From NCBI RefSeq assembly GCF_021130785.1, contig NC_060212.1, positions 149,416,001-149,480,000 on the forward strand: a stretch of 64,000 bases of DNA, given 5' to 3'. The stretch comes from Homalodisca vitripennis (taxonomy: Eukaryota; Arthropoda; Insecta; Hemiptera; Cicadellidae). The position numbers were made by a program, and so were the translations under genes. Below the pieces are notes generated by a model. That model was not told the origin of the DNA. It did not search any database and saw nothing but the letters and a program-made list of their open reading frames with translations. The number at the start of each line of letters is the position of its first letter. Position 1 is the stretch's first letter. Positions 37,074-48,396 of this stretch are shown in pieces.

Positions 37074-37074
<1 letters not shown>
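36203..37074. other. sequence with one old repeat
   Basis: Positions 36330-36430 resemble 4225-4330, as noted there. An 87-codon frame (36271-36534) overlaps it without a signature. The rest is unremarkable. Confidence 0.35.

Positions 37075-37115
<41 letters not shown>
37075..37115. repeat. poly-T tract
   Basis: 41 T residues in a row, giving a false Phe-rich start to a short frame. Confidence 0.95.
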
Positions 37116-37116
<1 letters not shown>

Positions 37117-37463
37117 GATGTGAAGACTACTCATGGTAACACAAAGACGTTCTGCCAAATTCAAAAACTGTTTAAACCGTTCTCGATGAATTCAGTGTTA
37201 CATTTTAGTATTAATGCTGCCTATGCAATTGCGTATATTCTAGCCTTGGAAAACATTAGAAAGAGCTATAATGTATTTCAAAATACAAATCAGAGCTAAA
37301 TATGATGTTCAAACGCGCATGTATCTCTACTGTCAGGCAATAAATGTTGATATTGTGTATATCAATTACAATTTTAATTTTATATTTTTTATAAAATCAC
37401 CAAAATTCTGCTTTAGAGTCATAAATAAAATCCGAAAAGTCGTTCAAAGGATTTATCAACGCC

Positions 37464-37467
37464 AAGC
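37464..37467. other. target-site duplication AAGC (left)
   Basis: Repeated exactly at 38384-38387, on the other side of the element. Confidence 0.75.
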
Positions 37468-38383
37468 TGTACCGTTTTTCTGGCACATGAGGGGTTAGCT
37501 TTGAAATTTAAATGTTTGTGAAGGTTCAAAAAATGGAGAACGAAAATCTTCTGAAATAAACAAAGTTAAAACTAAAATAAAACTTCTTCTTAAAAATAAT
37601 TACTGGATTTTAAAATTAAAATAAAAACTTCTTGATAACTTTTAAATTCAAACTTGTAATGTATTCGTCACTCCAAAATGTACAAAGTTCTTACAGCTTG
37701 TGTTTTATTCAATTTTCAAAATTCAAAACTTTCACACTCTAATCTGATATGGCAATTCTTCACTTTAATTTAGCTTTAAATTCAACTTTATTTTGTTACT
37801 AATTTTTTTTACTTTGCTTTAAATATTACGTCTTCTTTTCAGTGTTAGAATTTTTATTATAAAAATCTTCAGTATTAGAGAATTAAAAATATTGCTGAAA
37901 GCATCTGTAACAACCACAAAACTCTTAGTATTTTTACATAAAATTTTATATACATGTGCTCACTGCACCAACAAGTTTTATATTGCACAGATCAAAAGGA
38001 CAAGTTCCTAAATTCCCATTAAATTTAATTTTTACAATATTTCTTTCCCCAAAATTATTCAAAATAACTAAGAATGAATATTGACTGGACTCCAGTTAAA
38101 AAGTTCACTTACCCGCAGGTTCGATGACGATTAGCAAAAAGATTAACTCTAAGCACTTTCAAAGTCTACTCGTTACTATAACTTCCGATCAACTGAGACG
38201 GGAGGTACGGCACGTCCACCTCACCCCACCTCTCAATTTCGTTATCAAATACTGCCATCTGCGATGCGCGCCTCGCTGATAGCAACCTCTTTTGTACAGT
38301 CCAGTCCTTATCATTCTTCTGGGCCTACTCCTTCCACCGGTAATCCAGTTACCCCAGAATTATTATTTAATACAATCGGTACA
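37468..38383. mobile_element. solo LTR-like element, copy 2
   Basis: This 916-bp copy is collinear with 24031-24964, with small indels such as the AAAAAATGGAGAACGAAAAT region near its left end. It has the same TGTACCG...CGGTACA termini and a different perfect 4-bp flank (AAGC). Two insertions with independent 4-bp duplications fix the element boundaries. There is no internal coding region. The frame at 38264-38476 runs out of the element and is not a gene. Confidence 0.8.
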
Positions 38384-38387
38384 AAGC
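38384..38387. other. target-site duplication AAGC (right)
   Basis: Exact repeat of 37464-37467. Confidence 0.75.
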
Positions 38388-38779
38388 AATTAAATGTAAT
38401 AAAAATTATTTTTTTCAAAATGCTAAAATATCTTATAACCCCCTATTTCACCATGTTATTGAAAACGATTACGTAACTCGTATATAAAATCAACAGGATA
38501 TAAAATTTTGTTAAAACTGTGTTTTAATATCTACACTGAGCATTGCACAGCATTTAAAACCGCTCATCACCAAAACAAGTATTATTTTTGGATATAAAAT
38601 ATGAACTCATCTGCATTTTGAAAAAAGTGAGGTAATAATATTTATAGGCTTTCTTGTTTTGGAAATGACGCATTAAACCGGTCAGTTTCACTAGGAAATA
38701 AAAAATCGTCTGAGCTACGTATCATAACTTTTGAGAACATATGATCTGCATTAAATAGTTGGACAATGACATTCCTGTA

Positions 38780-39085
38780 TGGACGGTATAAAAGCTTTCG
38801 GTTGAATCGACTTGTAGACTCTAACGCCGCGTCGCTCGGTTTGATATTTTAACGGTGAAACCATGAATTAACAGAATCAACAGAACCTGTGTGGCGCTCA
38901 CGTCCGTCTCCCGACTGGCTTGTGCTGATTTAAATTACATTTGACTCGTTTTTCACATCTGCAGTATTTGACTTTCCGATTCATTCCAGATTAAAGTGGA
39001 AAATACGACTAGCACAAATAGCAAATGTGAGAATGCTGTAACGTTTGTACTATTCAAATAATTACTTTTACTAAATTACAAAGGT
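38780..39085 (+). promoter_or_regulatory. candidate TATA promoter and 5' exon
   Basis: GGTATAAAAGC at about 38785 is a good TATA box. About 30 bases on begins a GC-richer stretch (TCTAACGCCGCGTCGCTCGG, then TGGCGCTCACGTCCGTCTCC). AAAGGTATGT near 39080 resembles a splice donor. No coding frame is present, so if real this would be a non-coding first exon. It is a speculative call from sequence alone. Confidence 0.2.
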
Positions 39086-41574
39086 ATGTGATATAAAAGT
39101 CATTTTTTTAACTATATAAAGTGTTAGAAAAGTATTTGAAAATATTTTTGAAGATATGGTTGAATAGTTGAAAATTAACCAAAAGCTCCTTTAACACTAT
39201 ACATAGTTTATTTCGCTCCATTTAGCGTATACCTGTATTTTTTATTTAAAATCATAATTCAGAAATTGTTTAAGTTACCGTTGCAAAATTTGCTTGTTGC
39301 GTTTCTTATTAGGATGTAACGTTTTGCTTAAATAAAAAATCTATCTTTAGTGGTTTGAAAATGCGTTTTTAAGCATAATTTGGTGGAAACCAATGCTAAG
39401 ACAAAAATTTTCAATTACATAAAATATAGCTAGTAAAAATAAAACATATTATTTTGTTTGTTTTGGACGACTGAAATAAATGCGTTTTAAAACATTTTCT
39501 GGTTCTCCGTTTATGTACGATGGAACAAGAGCAGTAATCACGCATTTATTCTGTAATTTTACACGATTCATAAGAAACAGAGTATTAATTGTTTTTTTAA
39601 AGCAGTCGAAACATAAAAATTTTATTTTTTATGATTTTATATGTTTTGATTGATTGATTATACATGTGGTATTTCTGCTGATTAAAATTATATACCAAAT
39701 ATTGTTTTAAATTATTTTTAATGGAAAATCACCATTTTCCCATGTTGACTAATCTGTTAGAATTAGAAAATAACCACAAAAAAGGTGTTTTTACTGCAGA
39801 TTTTTTTATTTTTGGTAAAATGCTATTTTGGAAATGATTACAAATATAATGCACCTTAAGGAGCCCTGAAATTTCATACCTACGATGGTGTAATTTCTTA
39901 CAATGAAGGAAATTTTACTGTTCATGGTAGAAGCTATCAGACGGCTGGACCCATTTCGAGTTTGTAAACAGAAAAAGCTGCTTTCAACTTGGAGAAAAAA
40001 AATAGAAAAGTCAGATCTGTTGCCAAAAGTAAATTAGTGGACCTATATAGAGAGAAGGAAAATTAAGACAATCCTACCTTTAATGATGGGCACTAATCTT
40101 TACTTTTCTGAGAATACTTGACGTGTTTTTTCCTCATTTCCCAGTAAGTGAGTTTTTTAGAAGCCTTTTAAGTTATCAAACTGAAATTTCCACACTAGTT
40201 ACATATAATTCAGTTCAAGTTTCTTACACAAGAATCGTAAAATATTTTAAAATTTTTACTAGTTAAATAAATTAATTACTTTATTTTTTTTATCTGAAAA
40301 TATTTTTGTATTCATAAATATTTGGTTTTTGAGTAAACTTAAAAGTCTCTGTGTAAACAACTAGGTATTAAGATAATTTCTAAAGTACAAAATAAATTTG
40401 ATATGGTTACAGAAATATCTTTCATTAAATTTGTATTAAGTTTATATGGCGTTTGGACTCCCCTACACTAACTTTTATCTACCTTAATAGTTGTTTTTCA
40501 TCTTGTTGATTTTCATGAAATGTTTCTTTTCGTGTTTAAATCTATCATTTTGAAACTATTCAAAATATGGTTATCTTATTTTACCAGAAAGTTACATACA
40601 AAATTACATCGTAGTAACTTTTCTAAGTCATGATCTTTTTTAAATTAAAAAATATAAGCAGACGCTAAGCAATGTGAAATAAATAATAGTGTTAGAGGTT
40701 CGTTTTTGGTAACCTACAGTATTTAGTTATATCAGAAATACTTAAATACCATTAATTAGTCAAGGAGGGATATGCTCAGATCGATACAATACTTAACTAT
40801 TGTCATAAATAATTTTAATGTATCTTGGGATTGAAACTCCGTAATAATTTTAATAAATCAGTCTTCTTTATTTTTTTTATTATCCCCCCAATAATAAGAG
40901 ATTGAATCATTATTATTGTTATGATATTTTTCACTCTCAACAATCAAGGGAATTCTACTTAGCTTGAAGCCAACTCCGGTATTTTACCTAACTTATCACG
41001 CATGCCACGTGAATGGCAGGCTTGCGTGTGCCTCTATGTTGATTTACCTCAACCAATAGCAGACCCAATATTAGATGTGATGACTAAGCTTAATCTTAAA
41101 GAGTAGACCCTGAATACTTAAAGAGTATTCAATTCCCCTTATTTTGTGTGGATAATACTTTCATTTAAATTGATATTCCAATTTTCATGGCTGTTTTTAA
41201 AACATAAAATAATTGTCTTTTCCCTTACTTTACAGTGTGCCACATTTTAAATTCAATAACTTGTCATCCCTGTTTGTTTTATACCGTTGATACATAAAAA
41301 TTCAAATAATTTACATTCTCACTCTCCCGTATTGTTAAATCCTCATTGTTTTCATTTCTCATAGATTTTTACAGGTCTGCTAAATTAAATTGAAATAATA
41401 ATACTTTACCTGAATTTGTATAGCTCCGCTTGTTTTATATGTCTGTGATATTTCGATATTCAATTCCCTGTTAAACCTTGAAAATTATTTGTTGAAAATG
41501 AAACTGCTAAACTTAACTTGAATTTTCAATGTAACTTTATTTCTACATGAGCAACTCCACTTTTGATTTTGGAC
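39086..41574. other. AT-rich sequence, nothing recognised
   Basis: No gene. A small hairpin at about 41001-41032 pairs CACGCATGCC with GGCAGGCTTGCGTG (imperfect) in a locally GC-rich setting. Confidence 0.35.
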
Positions 41575-41693
41575 GTGTCTACTGAAAATTTTGCATGAAA
41601 TATCATGTCATAGACAGCATTGAGTTCTATGATAGTGTATATCCATCCTTGGGATTCGGTAGGGTATCATTGTAGCATGTCACTAAGTCTAAT
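41575..41693 (+). mobile_element. family A, left part of interrupted copy
   Basis: TTTTGCATGAAATATCATG, GAGTTCTATGATAGTG and the CATGTCACT phrase match the middle of family A. The copy is cut by the family B insertion. Confidence 0.65.
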
Positions 41694-42187
41694 TACCCAG
41701 CAGAGATCACTTCTGGCTGGTTTATACCTTCCAGTTGAACCACCACTGGGCACAGCAAAAACCAATGTTGTGCTACTTAAATCTGTGCAACTTATGATGC
41801 CCAGTAGCGGCAGATCACTAACCGCAAATTTTGAGATTCTGGGGTTCATGGGCAATTCGATAGGTCTAGTCTATTGTGGGAGATGACTGTTGGAGTTGGT
41901 GGGGTTTGTTCTAACCTCAGAGGTTCTTATGAACCTCAACTAGGGTGTGCCACCCCCTGCCTACTTTGACTGGACAGGCTGGTTCAGAGCTGGCCTTCCC
42001 TTCTTCCGGGGAGACATGACTTTGAGATGTAGTGCCCTAATTCTTCCTCATGGATCTCGTAGGAGGCGGCCCCTACTCCCTAACCTTGCTATCCTGAATA
42101 TCCTGTCACTCCGGAAGCAGCGCAAAGGTTCTTACAGGACTAAGTGCAATTTATAAGCTTCTTGTCCTAAGAGAACAAAAAAAAAAA
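41694..42187 (+). mobile_element. family B retroelement with A-tail and 12-bp TSD
   Basis: The element begins TACCCAGCAG and ends in a run of about 11 A residues (42177-42187). ACTAAGTCTAAT lies immediately before it and again immediately after the A run, a perfect 12-bp target-site duplication. That combination is the hallmark of insertion by target-primed reverse transcription. The body is ~490 bp and collinear with 14289-14775. Frames on both strands (41620-41886 plus, 41947-42156 plus, 41667-41855 minus) are not preserved in the other copy. It is either a long SINE or a 5'-truncated LINE; no clear pol III boxes were seen. Confidence 0.85.
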
Positions 42188-42345
42188 CTAAGTCTAATGG
42201 CAAGAGTTCTCTTCTGTCTATCTGGGAGAAAATTTTTTGTCTGGTTGGCTGTTTGTCTATCGATCCGAAGGACATTTTTAGAATCGTATGAACTACACGT
42301 CTGGATTATTACTACCTTATGTTTAGTTACAACACAACTAATTTT
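42188..42345 (+). mobile_element. family A, right part of interrupted copy
   Basis: After the second ACTAAGTCTAAT, family A resumes with TTCTGTCTATCTGGG, TGTCTATCGATCCGAAGGAC and a GAACTACACGTCTGGATT phrase. Confidence 0.55.
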
Positions 42346-43331
42346 TAACGTCACTGCACAACCAAATAACCTTCTTTTTTAAGTTCATACTAGTTTTACA
42401 TAAATTCAGTGTTTCATTATAACTAACTAATTACGCAAGAGTTTTAGTGATAAAATACTGTTACGTATTATTGAATGTTTTATTTCTGTATCCTTGAAAG
42501 CCCACATATTGAAAACGTAATCTTTTGGTAATTCTTGAAATCAAAAAATTCAGGTGTTTTAAAAATTACATAGAAATGGAAAATTGATACTTTTTAGTAT
42601 TAAATGGTTAATTTAATTATGTATTTATGGTCTTAATTTGTCTCTAAGCTGCACGTTTAGAATTTAAAACATTTATTCTTATTCCATAGTAATTTTTAAT
42701 TTTAAGCTTGCAATAAGCAATATTCAGTGGTTTCATTAATAGCAGAATAATTCATTAACATGACAACTATTCTTAAAATTTAAGCAGGGTTATAATTTAT
42801 GAATGTTTAGGCAGTATAAATTAAGCTTTATAAAACGTTAGTTGGTTTCTAAATTTAAAGCAATTAATGAATGTCACCTCTGAGACGCATTAGTTTCAAA
42901 AATACCCATCTGGATGCATATTAACTAGGGTTTACAATTGCAAGACCATAACACATCGACGCAAGAGGCTGTTAATCTAGACTATTGATGTTATGTGCTA
43001 TGATAAGGTAGTTCAGAACCTAAGGCAACATTGCATTGTATTGGGTAGATATATCAACATACTCGCGTTTATCCCAAAACTTGATTCTGTAAATACCATA
43101 CAATAGACTTTAAAGTCAAATTTTCATCTTTTATTTTACAATATTTCTTTATTTTAGAGTGTAATGCTCTCTAAATAAAAATGTCCATCCATATAATATA
43201 AACGTTAAACAAATTTTTCGTACGTACGTACTTTTTAAAGAAACAATGTAGACAAACGTTTTGGTCGACCTTTTTTAGTGTGGACACCGATGGATATAGC
43301 GAGTTTTTTCAATAGATTAGCTAAATTGCGC
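42346..43331. other. AT-rich sequence, nothing recognised
   Basis: No gene or repeat supported. Confidence 0.4.
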
Positions 43332-44343
43332 TGTACGTATGGATAAATTTAAAAACAACCAAACAAGTATTTGGTCAATTTATCTTTTGAACAAGGAGTT
43401 TTTTATTGCTCCTAAAAATTTCAAAATTACTGACAAATTCTTTAAACCAATTCAACTGAGTTACGGTGTCCCTAAAAGATCAATCCTCAGTCCAATTCTT
43501 TTTATTATCTTTGTCAATGACATAGGGTCATTGCTACGGTATGGGTACTTGTACAATATGCCGATTACACAACGCTTTGCTTTAGTAACAATTCGAAAAT
43601 AATTCTGGAACAACAATCTTTGTGTCAATTGTGAACAACAATTGTGCTCAACAATTCAACAGCCTAAAATTCAAAGCAAATTCCTCAAAATCAAGTGTCC
43701 TGACTTACGCATTGCGATCGGGAGATCCAAACGACGGACCAGCCGTTTATTGGATGATTCCCCGCTGGACGAAGTCGATAGTTCAAAGTTCTTTAGAATA
43801 TTCCTGGATAGGGAATTGACTTGGAACATCTACATACATAATTTTTGCTCTAAATTGTCCTAGGTATTACTTTTTGAGGTCCTTAACTACTCAGGTTTCG
43901 AAACCCTATTACGGTTTGATCTACCCCCACCTCACCTGCGGCTTAGAATTGTGGGAAGCTACTGCAAATAGCCAGTTCCATAGAGCGTTCAAAATTCAAA
44001 AGCATACGCGTAATCGCACATTTGAAGTTCAGAAAATCTTGCAAGGAAACTCTTAAAAATCTGCAACTGTTGACTCTTCCGAGCCCCTATGTTTTAGAGA
44101 CAGCTTTATTTTTTTGCATGTCTAATTGTGCCATGACAAGTGGTCCATGACAAGTGGTTTAGAGACATATACGTGTATGAAACACGAGGTAGAGATCTTT
44201 ACCGAACTGACAGACACAGGACTGTGATTTACGAACATTTTGATTGATTACTAACATCCTCACAGGGAGGAGTTCGTTTTGTCAACAAGTTGCCAGAATC
44301 AACTAAAAATGCCTCGAAGCCTAAGACGTTAAAAGCGCGCTAA
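43332..44343 (+). pseudogene. non-LTR retrotransposon ORF2, dead copy 1
   Basis: Reverse-transcriptase blocks appear in the right order but in several frames. The palm block [21 protein letters not shown] is at 43460-43522. The catalytic block reads YADY at 43557-43568, where the family has YADD. The LKFKANSSKS block follows. Then come the late block FFRIFLDRELTW (about 43789-43824), YGLIYPHLTCGLELWEA (about 43912-43962), and the C-terminal TRGRDLYRTDRHRTVIYE and GVRFVNKLPES. Frameshifts and stops separate the blocks, and the 5' half of the ORF is missing. The layout fits Jockey/CR1-like LINEs. It cannot be active, because the second catalytic Asp is Tyr. Confidence 0.85.
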
Positions 44344-45021
44344 TTTAAGTATTATGAGCCAAAAAAGAGAATGTTACTTTGGAGTGCAAGAATAGTGCTT
44401 ATAATATATTTGTGGCTTATGTATTTATTTTCCATTTCCTTTAACTACTAGTGGTTTAGCAACTATTGACCGCATGATTGTCATGTCACTCACATACTGT
44501 GTCAATCTCCTGTCAACACCCTTCATTGTGGTCACTTCAAATAACATCATATGCAACAGCACATAAATACATCAAACAGAGTGGAAAATTATGCAGTGAA
44601 ACTCAACTCTTATCTAACTTCAAAAGAGATTATTTGTTTTTTCTATTTTGGTTTCATCTTATACATTACGGAATTCATACTATAAGACACGGGTATGTCA
44701 CATTTCTTCTTTCCAGGACATCTGGAAATTAAAAAATTGAGTTATTCTAGTACTGCAAACCCAATTCAGTCACTACAGGCGGTTGCTATCTATGAAAAAT
44801 CTTGTACTTTTCTGATGAGAGCATTAGGTACATGGGGTTTTATTGCATGAAGACATCAGGAAGTTAGATAAACAAAACTACCCATAGTTTTTCATATGGA
44901 ACAACCCCATTTAAATCCCTATTGCTTTTTGCAAGTTGTACCTATGTTTTAGTTTTTTAATTTAAGTCATAAAGCCATAAATATCAAAAAAAAACACATT
45001 TTAGAAAATTTTGTTTCTTTT
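44344..45021. other. AT-rich sequence between LINE remnants
   Basis: An 84-codon plus-strand frame at 44478-44732 has no recognisable motif. The rest has no feature I can support. Confidence 0.35.
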
Positions 45022-45767
45022 ATAGCTCCGAGGACATATAATGTATTGCCAGAATTAGTCAAAAATAGTAGGAACATAAATATATTTTCTAAAAAAATTA
45101 GAGTATGGTTGATAGGTCAAAATGATATTGAGTATATGTTTAAGATAATAAATTAGTGTATGGTTAGTCTTATCTGCTAAGGATTCCATAAAACTATTTA
45201 AATAGACACGGTAGAGCATTATAAAAAAATTATTTATAATATAATATTTAATTTTACATGTATAAAGCCTAACATTTTAATTGTAAGTCATACATAAATC
45301 CTTTTTATTTAATACAGAACAATAGTTACAATAAATTTAAACTTTGAAACATACCTAATAGTACATTATTTACTAAATAAGCTACAATAACTCATTTTCA
45401 TAATTTTATTCTTGCTCGTTTCCAAAATTTTTATTTTTTACCCTTTTTGTATATAGTATCCCCAACACAGGTCACAGCCTTATGGGGTACCTAAATTTCC
45501 TTATTGTAAAAAATCTATTGGCCTAATTATTAGTTTAAAAAAAAGAAAGAAACACCTAAAAGGATGTAATCTGCTTTTTATATTTTATTACTCTAAGTAC
45601 ATAAATTAGAAATAAAATAATTAGAGAACATTTTTTTTCTATTTGTTATTTACTGCTATTGTAATAATATTATTTATTATTAAGCACTGGCAATAATATT
45701 TGTTTGTAATATCCAGTTTGTTATTTTGGGGAAATAAATGATTTATTATTATTATTATTATTATTAC

Positions 45768-45850
<83 letters not shown>
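45022..45850 (+). mobile_element. LINE 3' end with (TTA)n tail
   Basis: From about 45022 a frame reads APRTYNVLPELVKNS, then IFSKKIRVWLI, then a stop near 45155. This is the pattern of the extreme C-terminus of CR1/L2-like ORF2 proteins (LP...VK...FKK.LR.WL). A presumed 3' UTR follows, with a CACAGCCTTATGGGGTACC phrase, then GGGGAAATAAATGATTTA leading directly into (TTA)n. A LINE ending in a microsatellite is typical of this group. It is a different family from the copy ending at 44343. Confidence 0.65.
45741..45850. repeat. (TTA)n microsatellite
   Basis: About 36 TTA triplets with one TAC interruption near the start. It follows the LINE 3' end directly, so it probably grew from the LINE tail. 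Confidence 0.95.
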
Positions 45851-45852
<2 letters not shown>

Positions 45853-45899
45853 CTATAATGCATACATTTTTTGTTTAAAAAAGTATAAGTATATCAAAG

Positions 45900-46315
45900 T
45901 TCAAATTTCAAGGATGTAGAATTAGTGATGAGTGAGTGTGTGCTTGCCTTGTCGCATAACAGAGTACTGAGATTGCATGCAAAATTTTATTCTATAGCTC
46001 ATTTATCAGGCTGCATGTGTTATTATTTCACATGCTAAAATGTCATATGGTTAATTGTTCTAAATTTGTTTACGCTAGAGTTGCCTCGTTACCATCATGG
46101 TACCAAAATAAAAATGTGTATTAACTCCCAACTAAAACCAATGGAGTGACATACGCTATCGCAGAACTCGATGTTGCTTATATAGAAATGAAGCTTTATG
46201 CGAAATTTCAAGTCTATAAGTTAATTCGTTCTCGAGATACTGTGCTGACACACAGAGGGGCAGAATTTTAATGTTTTCAATACTTCCATGATTGGCTTCG
46301 CTGACGCTCAGCCAA
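45900..46315 (-). mobile_element. family A dispersed repeat, minus strand
   Basis: On the plus strand the reverse-complement phrases appear in reversed order: GAACTCGATGTTGCTTATAT, ATGCGAAATTTCAAGTCTAT, CGTTCTCGAGATACTGTG, then ATTGGCTTCGCTGACGCTCA. The final block is itself a hairpin (ATTGGCT...AGCCAAT). The dead reverse-transcriptase copy 2 starts directly after it. Confidence 0.7.
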
Positions 46316-46720
46316 TGTACGTATGGATAAATTTAAAAACAACTAAACAAGTATTTGGTTAATTTATCTTTTGAACAATGAGTTTTTTTTATTGCTCCTA
46401 AAAATTTCAAAATTACTGACAAATTCTCTAAACCAATTCAACTGAGTTACGGTGTCCCTAAAAGATCAATCCTCAGTCCAATTCTTTTTATTATCTTTGT
46501 CAATGACATAGGGTCATGGGTACTTGTACAATATGCCGATTACACAACGCTTTGTTTTAGTAACAATTCGAAAATAATTCTGGAACAATAAGTTTTTGTT
46601 GACACAAATAATTGTGCTCAACCATTCAACAGCCTAAAATTCAAAGCAAATTCCTCAAAATCAATTGTCCTGACTCAGGCATTGCGATCGGGAGATCCAA
46701 ACGACGGACCAGCCGTTTAT
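46316..46720 (+). pseudogene. non-LTR retrotransposon ORF2, dead copy 2
   Basis: Nearly identical to 43332-43750 and starting at the same base (TGTACGTATGG), but it stops where copy 1 continues. It carries the same [10 protein letters not shown] block and the same YADY in place of YADD. It lacks 11 bases (TTGCTACGGTA in copy 1) between the NDIG block and the YADY block. Shared damage means the two copies come from one already defective ancestor or from a local duplication. Confidence 0.85.
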
Positions 46721-46885
46721 GGAAAAAAGTGGAAAAAAGTGTTTATAGATGGATTTGTATATTTATTTTAGCCCAATGAAAACTTTTTTTAGGTACAAAC
46801 TGTGTAACATCAATGTCATAAAAATAAAACAATTATGGCTAAACAAACTTTGACAGTTACGGAAGTCCACGTTTAAAAGTCAAAC
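46721..46885. other. AT-rich spacer
   Basis: A short duplication, TGGAAAAAAG repeated in tandem at 46720-46740, lies at the end of the reverse-transcriptase copy. Nothing else is seen. Confidence 0.4.
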
Positions 46886-47204
46886 TTACAACCGTAACAA
46901 ACTATCTGGTTTGCTAAGGCGATGATGTGCCCGTAACTCTTGAGTCATGTCACCAGGTCGTAATGCAGCTCCTCTCGGTTTACCTACGTGTAATGTGTAC
47001 AACAGTATAGCATGTCCAAGGGTGCTAACAGTATCAGCTTTGAATGTACTTCTTCCGGTTAGCTTTCCTTCCTGTCCACGGCACCCTATGGATGTTCCAC
47101 TGTATACTGGCGTCCGTGTTGAAGTACACCGGAAGGTAAACATACACAAGTCATTGTTTATTAGCTCTTTGTTTTCAAGATTAGTCCTTGGTTGGTCCTT
47201 TTAA
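46886..47204. other. GC-richer stretch open on both strands
   Basis: An 87-codon minus-strand frame (46886-47149) and an 85-codon plus-strand frame (46947-47204) overlap. The minus product contains TSIGCRGQEGKL and HVGKPRGAALRPGDMTQELR. The plus product starts after a TGA and reaches an AAG/GTAAAC donor-like site near 47136. The stretch is clearly less AT-rich than its flanks. One strand may be an exon or a transposon relic. I cannot decide which, and I recognise neither. Confidence 0.3.
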
Positions 47205-47965
47205 ATATTTCAACTCTATAATTTCATTATTTAGTCCTCTATGCTAGTATGAAGATGTAACTATGGTAAAATCTGACTTCATAAAGCGTACAAGCAATCC
47301 ATAGATTATCTTTATGGATGGTAATTACATAGATAATATTTAGGAGACACTCCTGTTATCTTAGCTTGCTAACATCCTCCACTTTTGTTATTGTAATTCA
47401 TTGAATGCAATTTTTCAAGTTTATCGTTTAGGCAGGCAACAATTATTATTTTAAGCTGCATAAACGGGTGTGACAAGGATAGTAACAACCAAGATTCTGT
47501 ATTATTTCCATTCACAGAATTGGGAATAATCCGTGAGATATAAAGATTCTCGGATTCCTTGTTTTTTAATTAATGTTCCCCTTAATGACAATGTTAATTT
47601 TTAACCACAATTTCCTAATTGAATAAGCAAATAGTAACAATATAGATATCTATATTTGGCCTATGAATGAGTTAGCATTTTACATAACATCATTTTTTTT
47701 TTAATTCACTTCCTCAATATAGATTGCATTGTTTCCCATTTTATTATGTCAACAAACATCCCTGAGCTGTTTCTGCACAGATGACCATACCTTGATATAG
47801 CATGGCAACTCCACACAGGTCAAAGCTTTGTACAAGATTTTCCGACAACATCTTGTCTTGAATATTTATGTTTTATTCTTAATTATATTAGTATTTCAGC
47901 AAAATAATCTTCATTCAAATATCTGCCTTCATTTCATGAGCTTTTGATTGTTATGCATAAATCAG

Positions 47966-47997
<32 letters not shown>

Positions 47998-48240
47998 ACT
48001 GATTATGGACATATAGTAACGAACAATTACAAACAGTCTAAGAACCATGGAACAAGCCCATCAACTCGTCACTAAATCAAAGTTTCCAAGTGGATTAAAT
48101 TTGAGGTGACTTAGTCGACAAAGTGAATTTATAAAATTAAATCATATGTTTACCATTCTACATAATTCATTCTTAATTTTCATTTTCTGTGTTGATGTTT
48201 TGTTTTATTTTTATTATGTTCTTATAGCCCTATTTATATG
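47205..48240. other. AT-rich sequence, nothing recognised
   Basis: Contains a (TA)n run at 47966-47994. No gene supported. Confidence 0.4.
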
Positions 48241-48247
48241 TTTGTAA

Positions 48248-48300
48248 TTTCCTAAAGACGGTTTAAGCCGAAATATAGGAACTGTTACTGTAATACATTT
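48248..48300 (+). repeat. CCTAAAGACGG...CCGAAA tail motif
   Basis: CCTAAAGACGGTTTAAGCCG and then AAATATAGG form a small hairpin with the CCTGA-GA-GG...CCGAAA style seen at the 3' ends of many arthropod repeats. A sister motif on the minus strand lies in the hairpin loop near 58643-58672. Confidence 0.4.
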
Positions 48301-48323
48301 GAAGATTTCTTATTGAAGATTAA

Positions 48324-48325
<2 letters not shown>

Positions 48326-48390
<65 letters not shown>

Positions 48391-48396
48391 GTATAT
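48326..48396. repeat. (TA)n plus (GTAT)n microsatellite
   Basis: A TA run to about 48378, then GTAT repeats. Confidence 0.95.

Noticed and set aside
35047..37115. Poly-T runs as tails of a processed pseudogene pair
   Set aside because: No gene-like body and no flanking duplications could be found beside either run.
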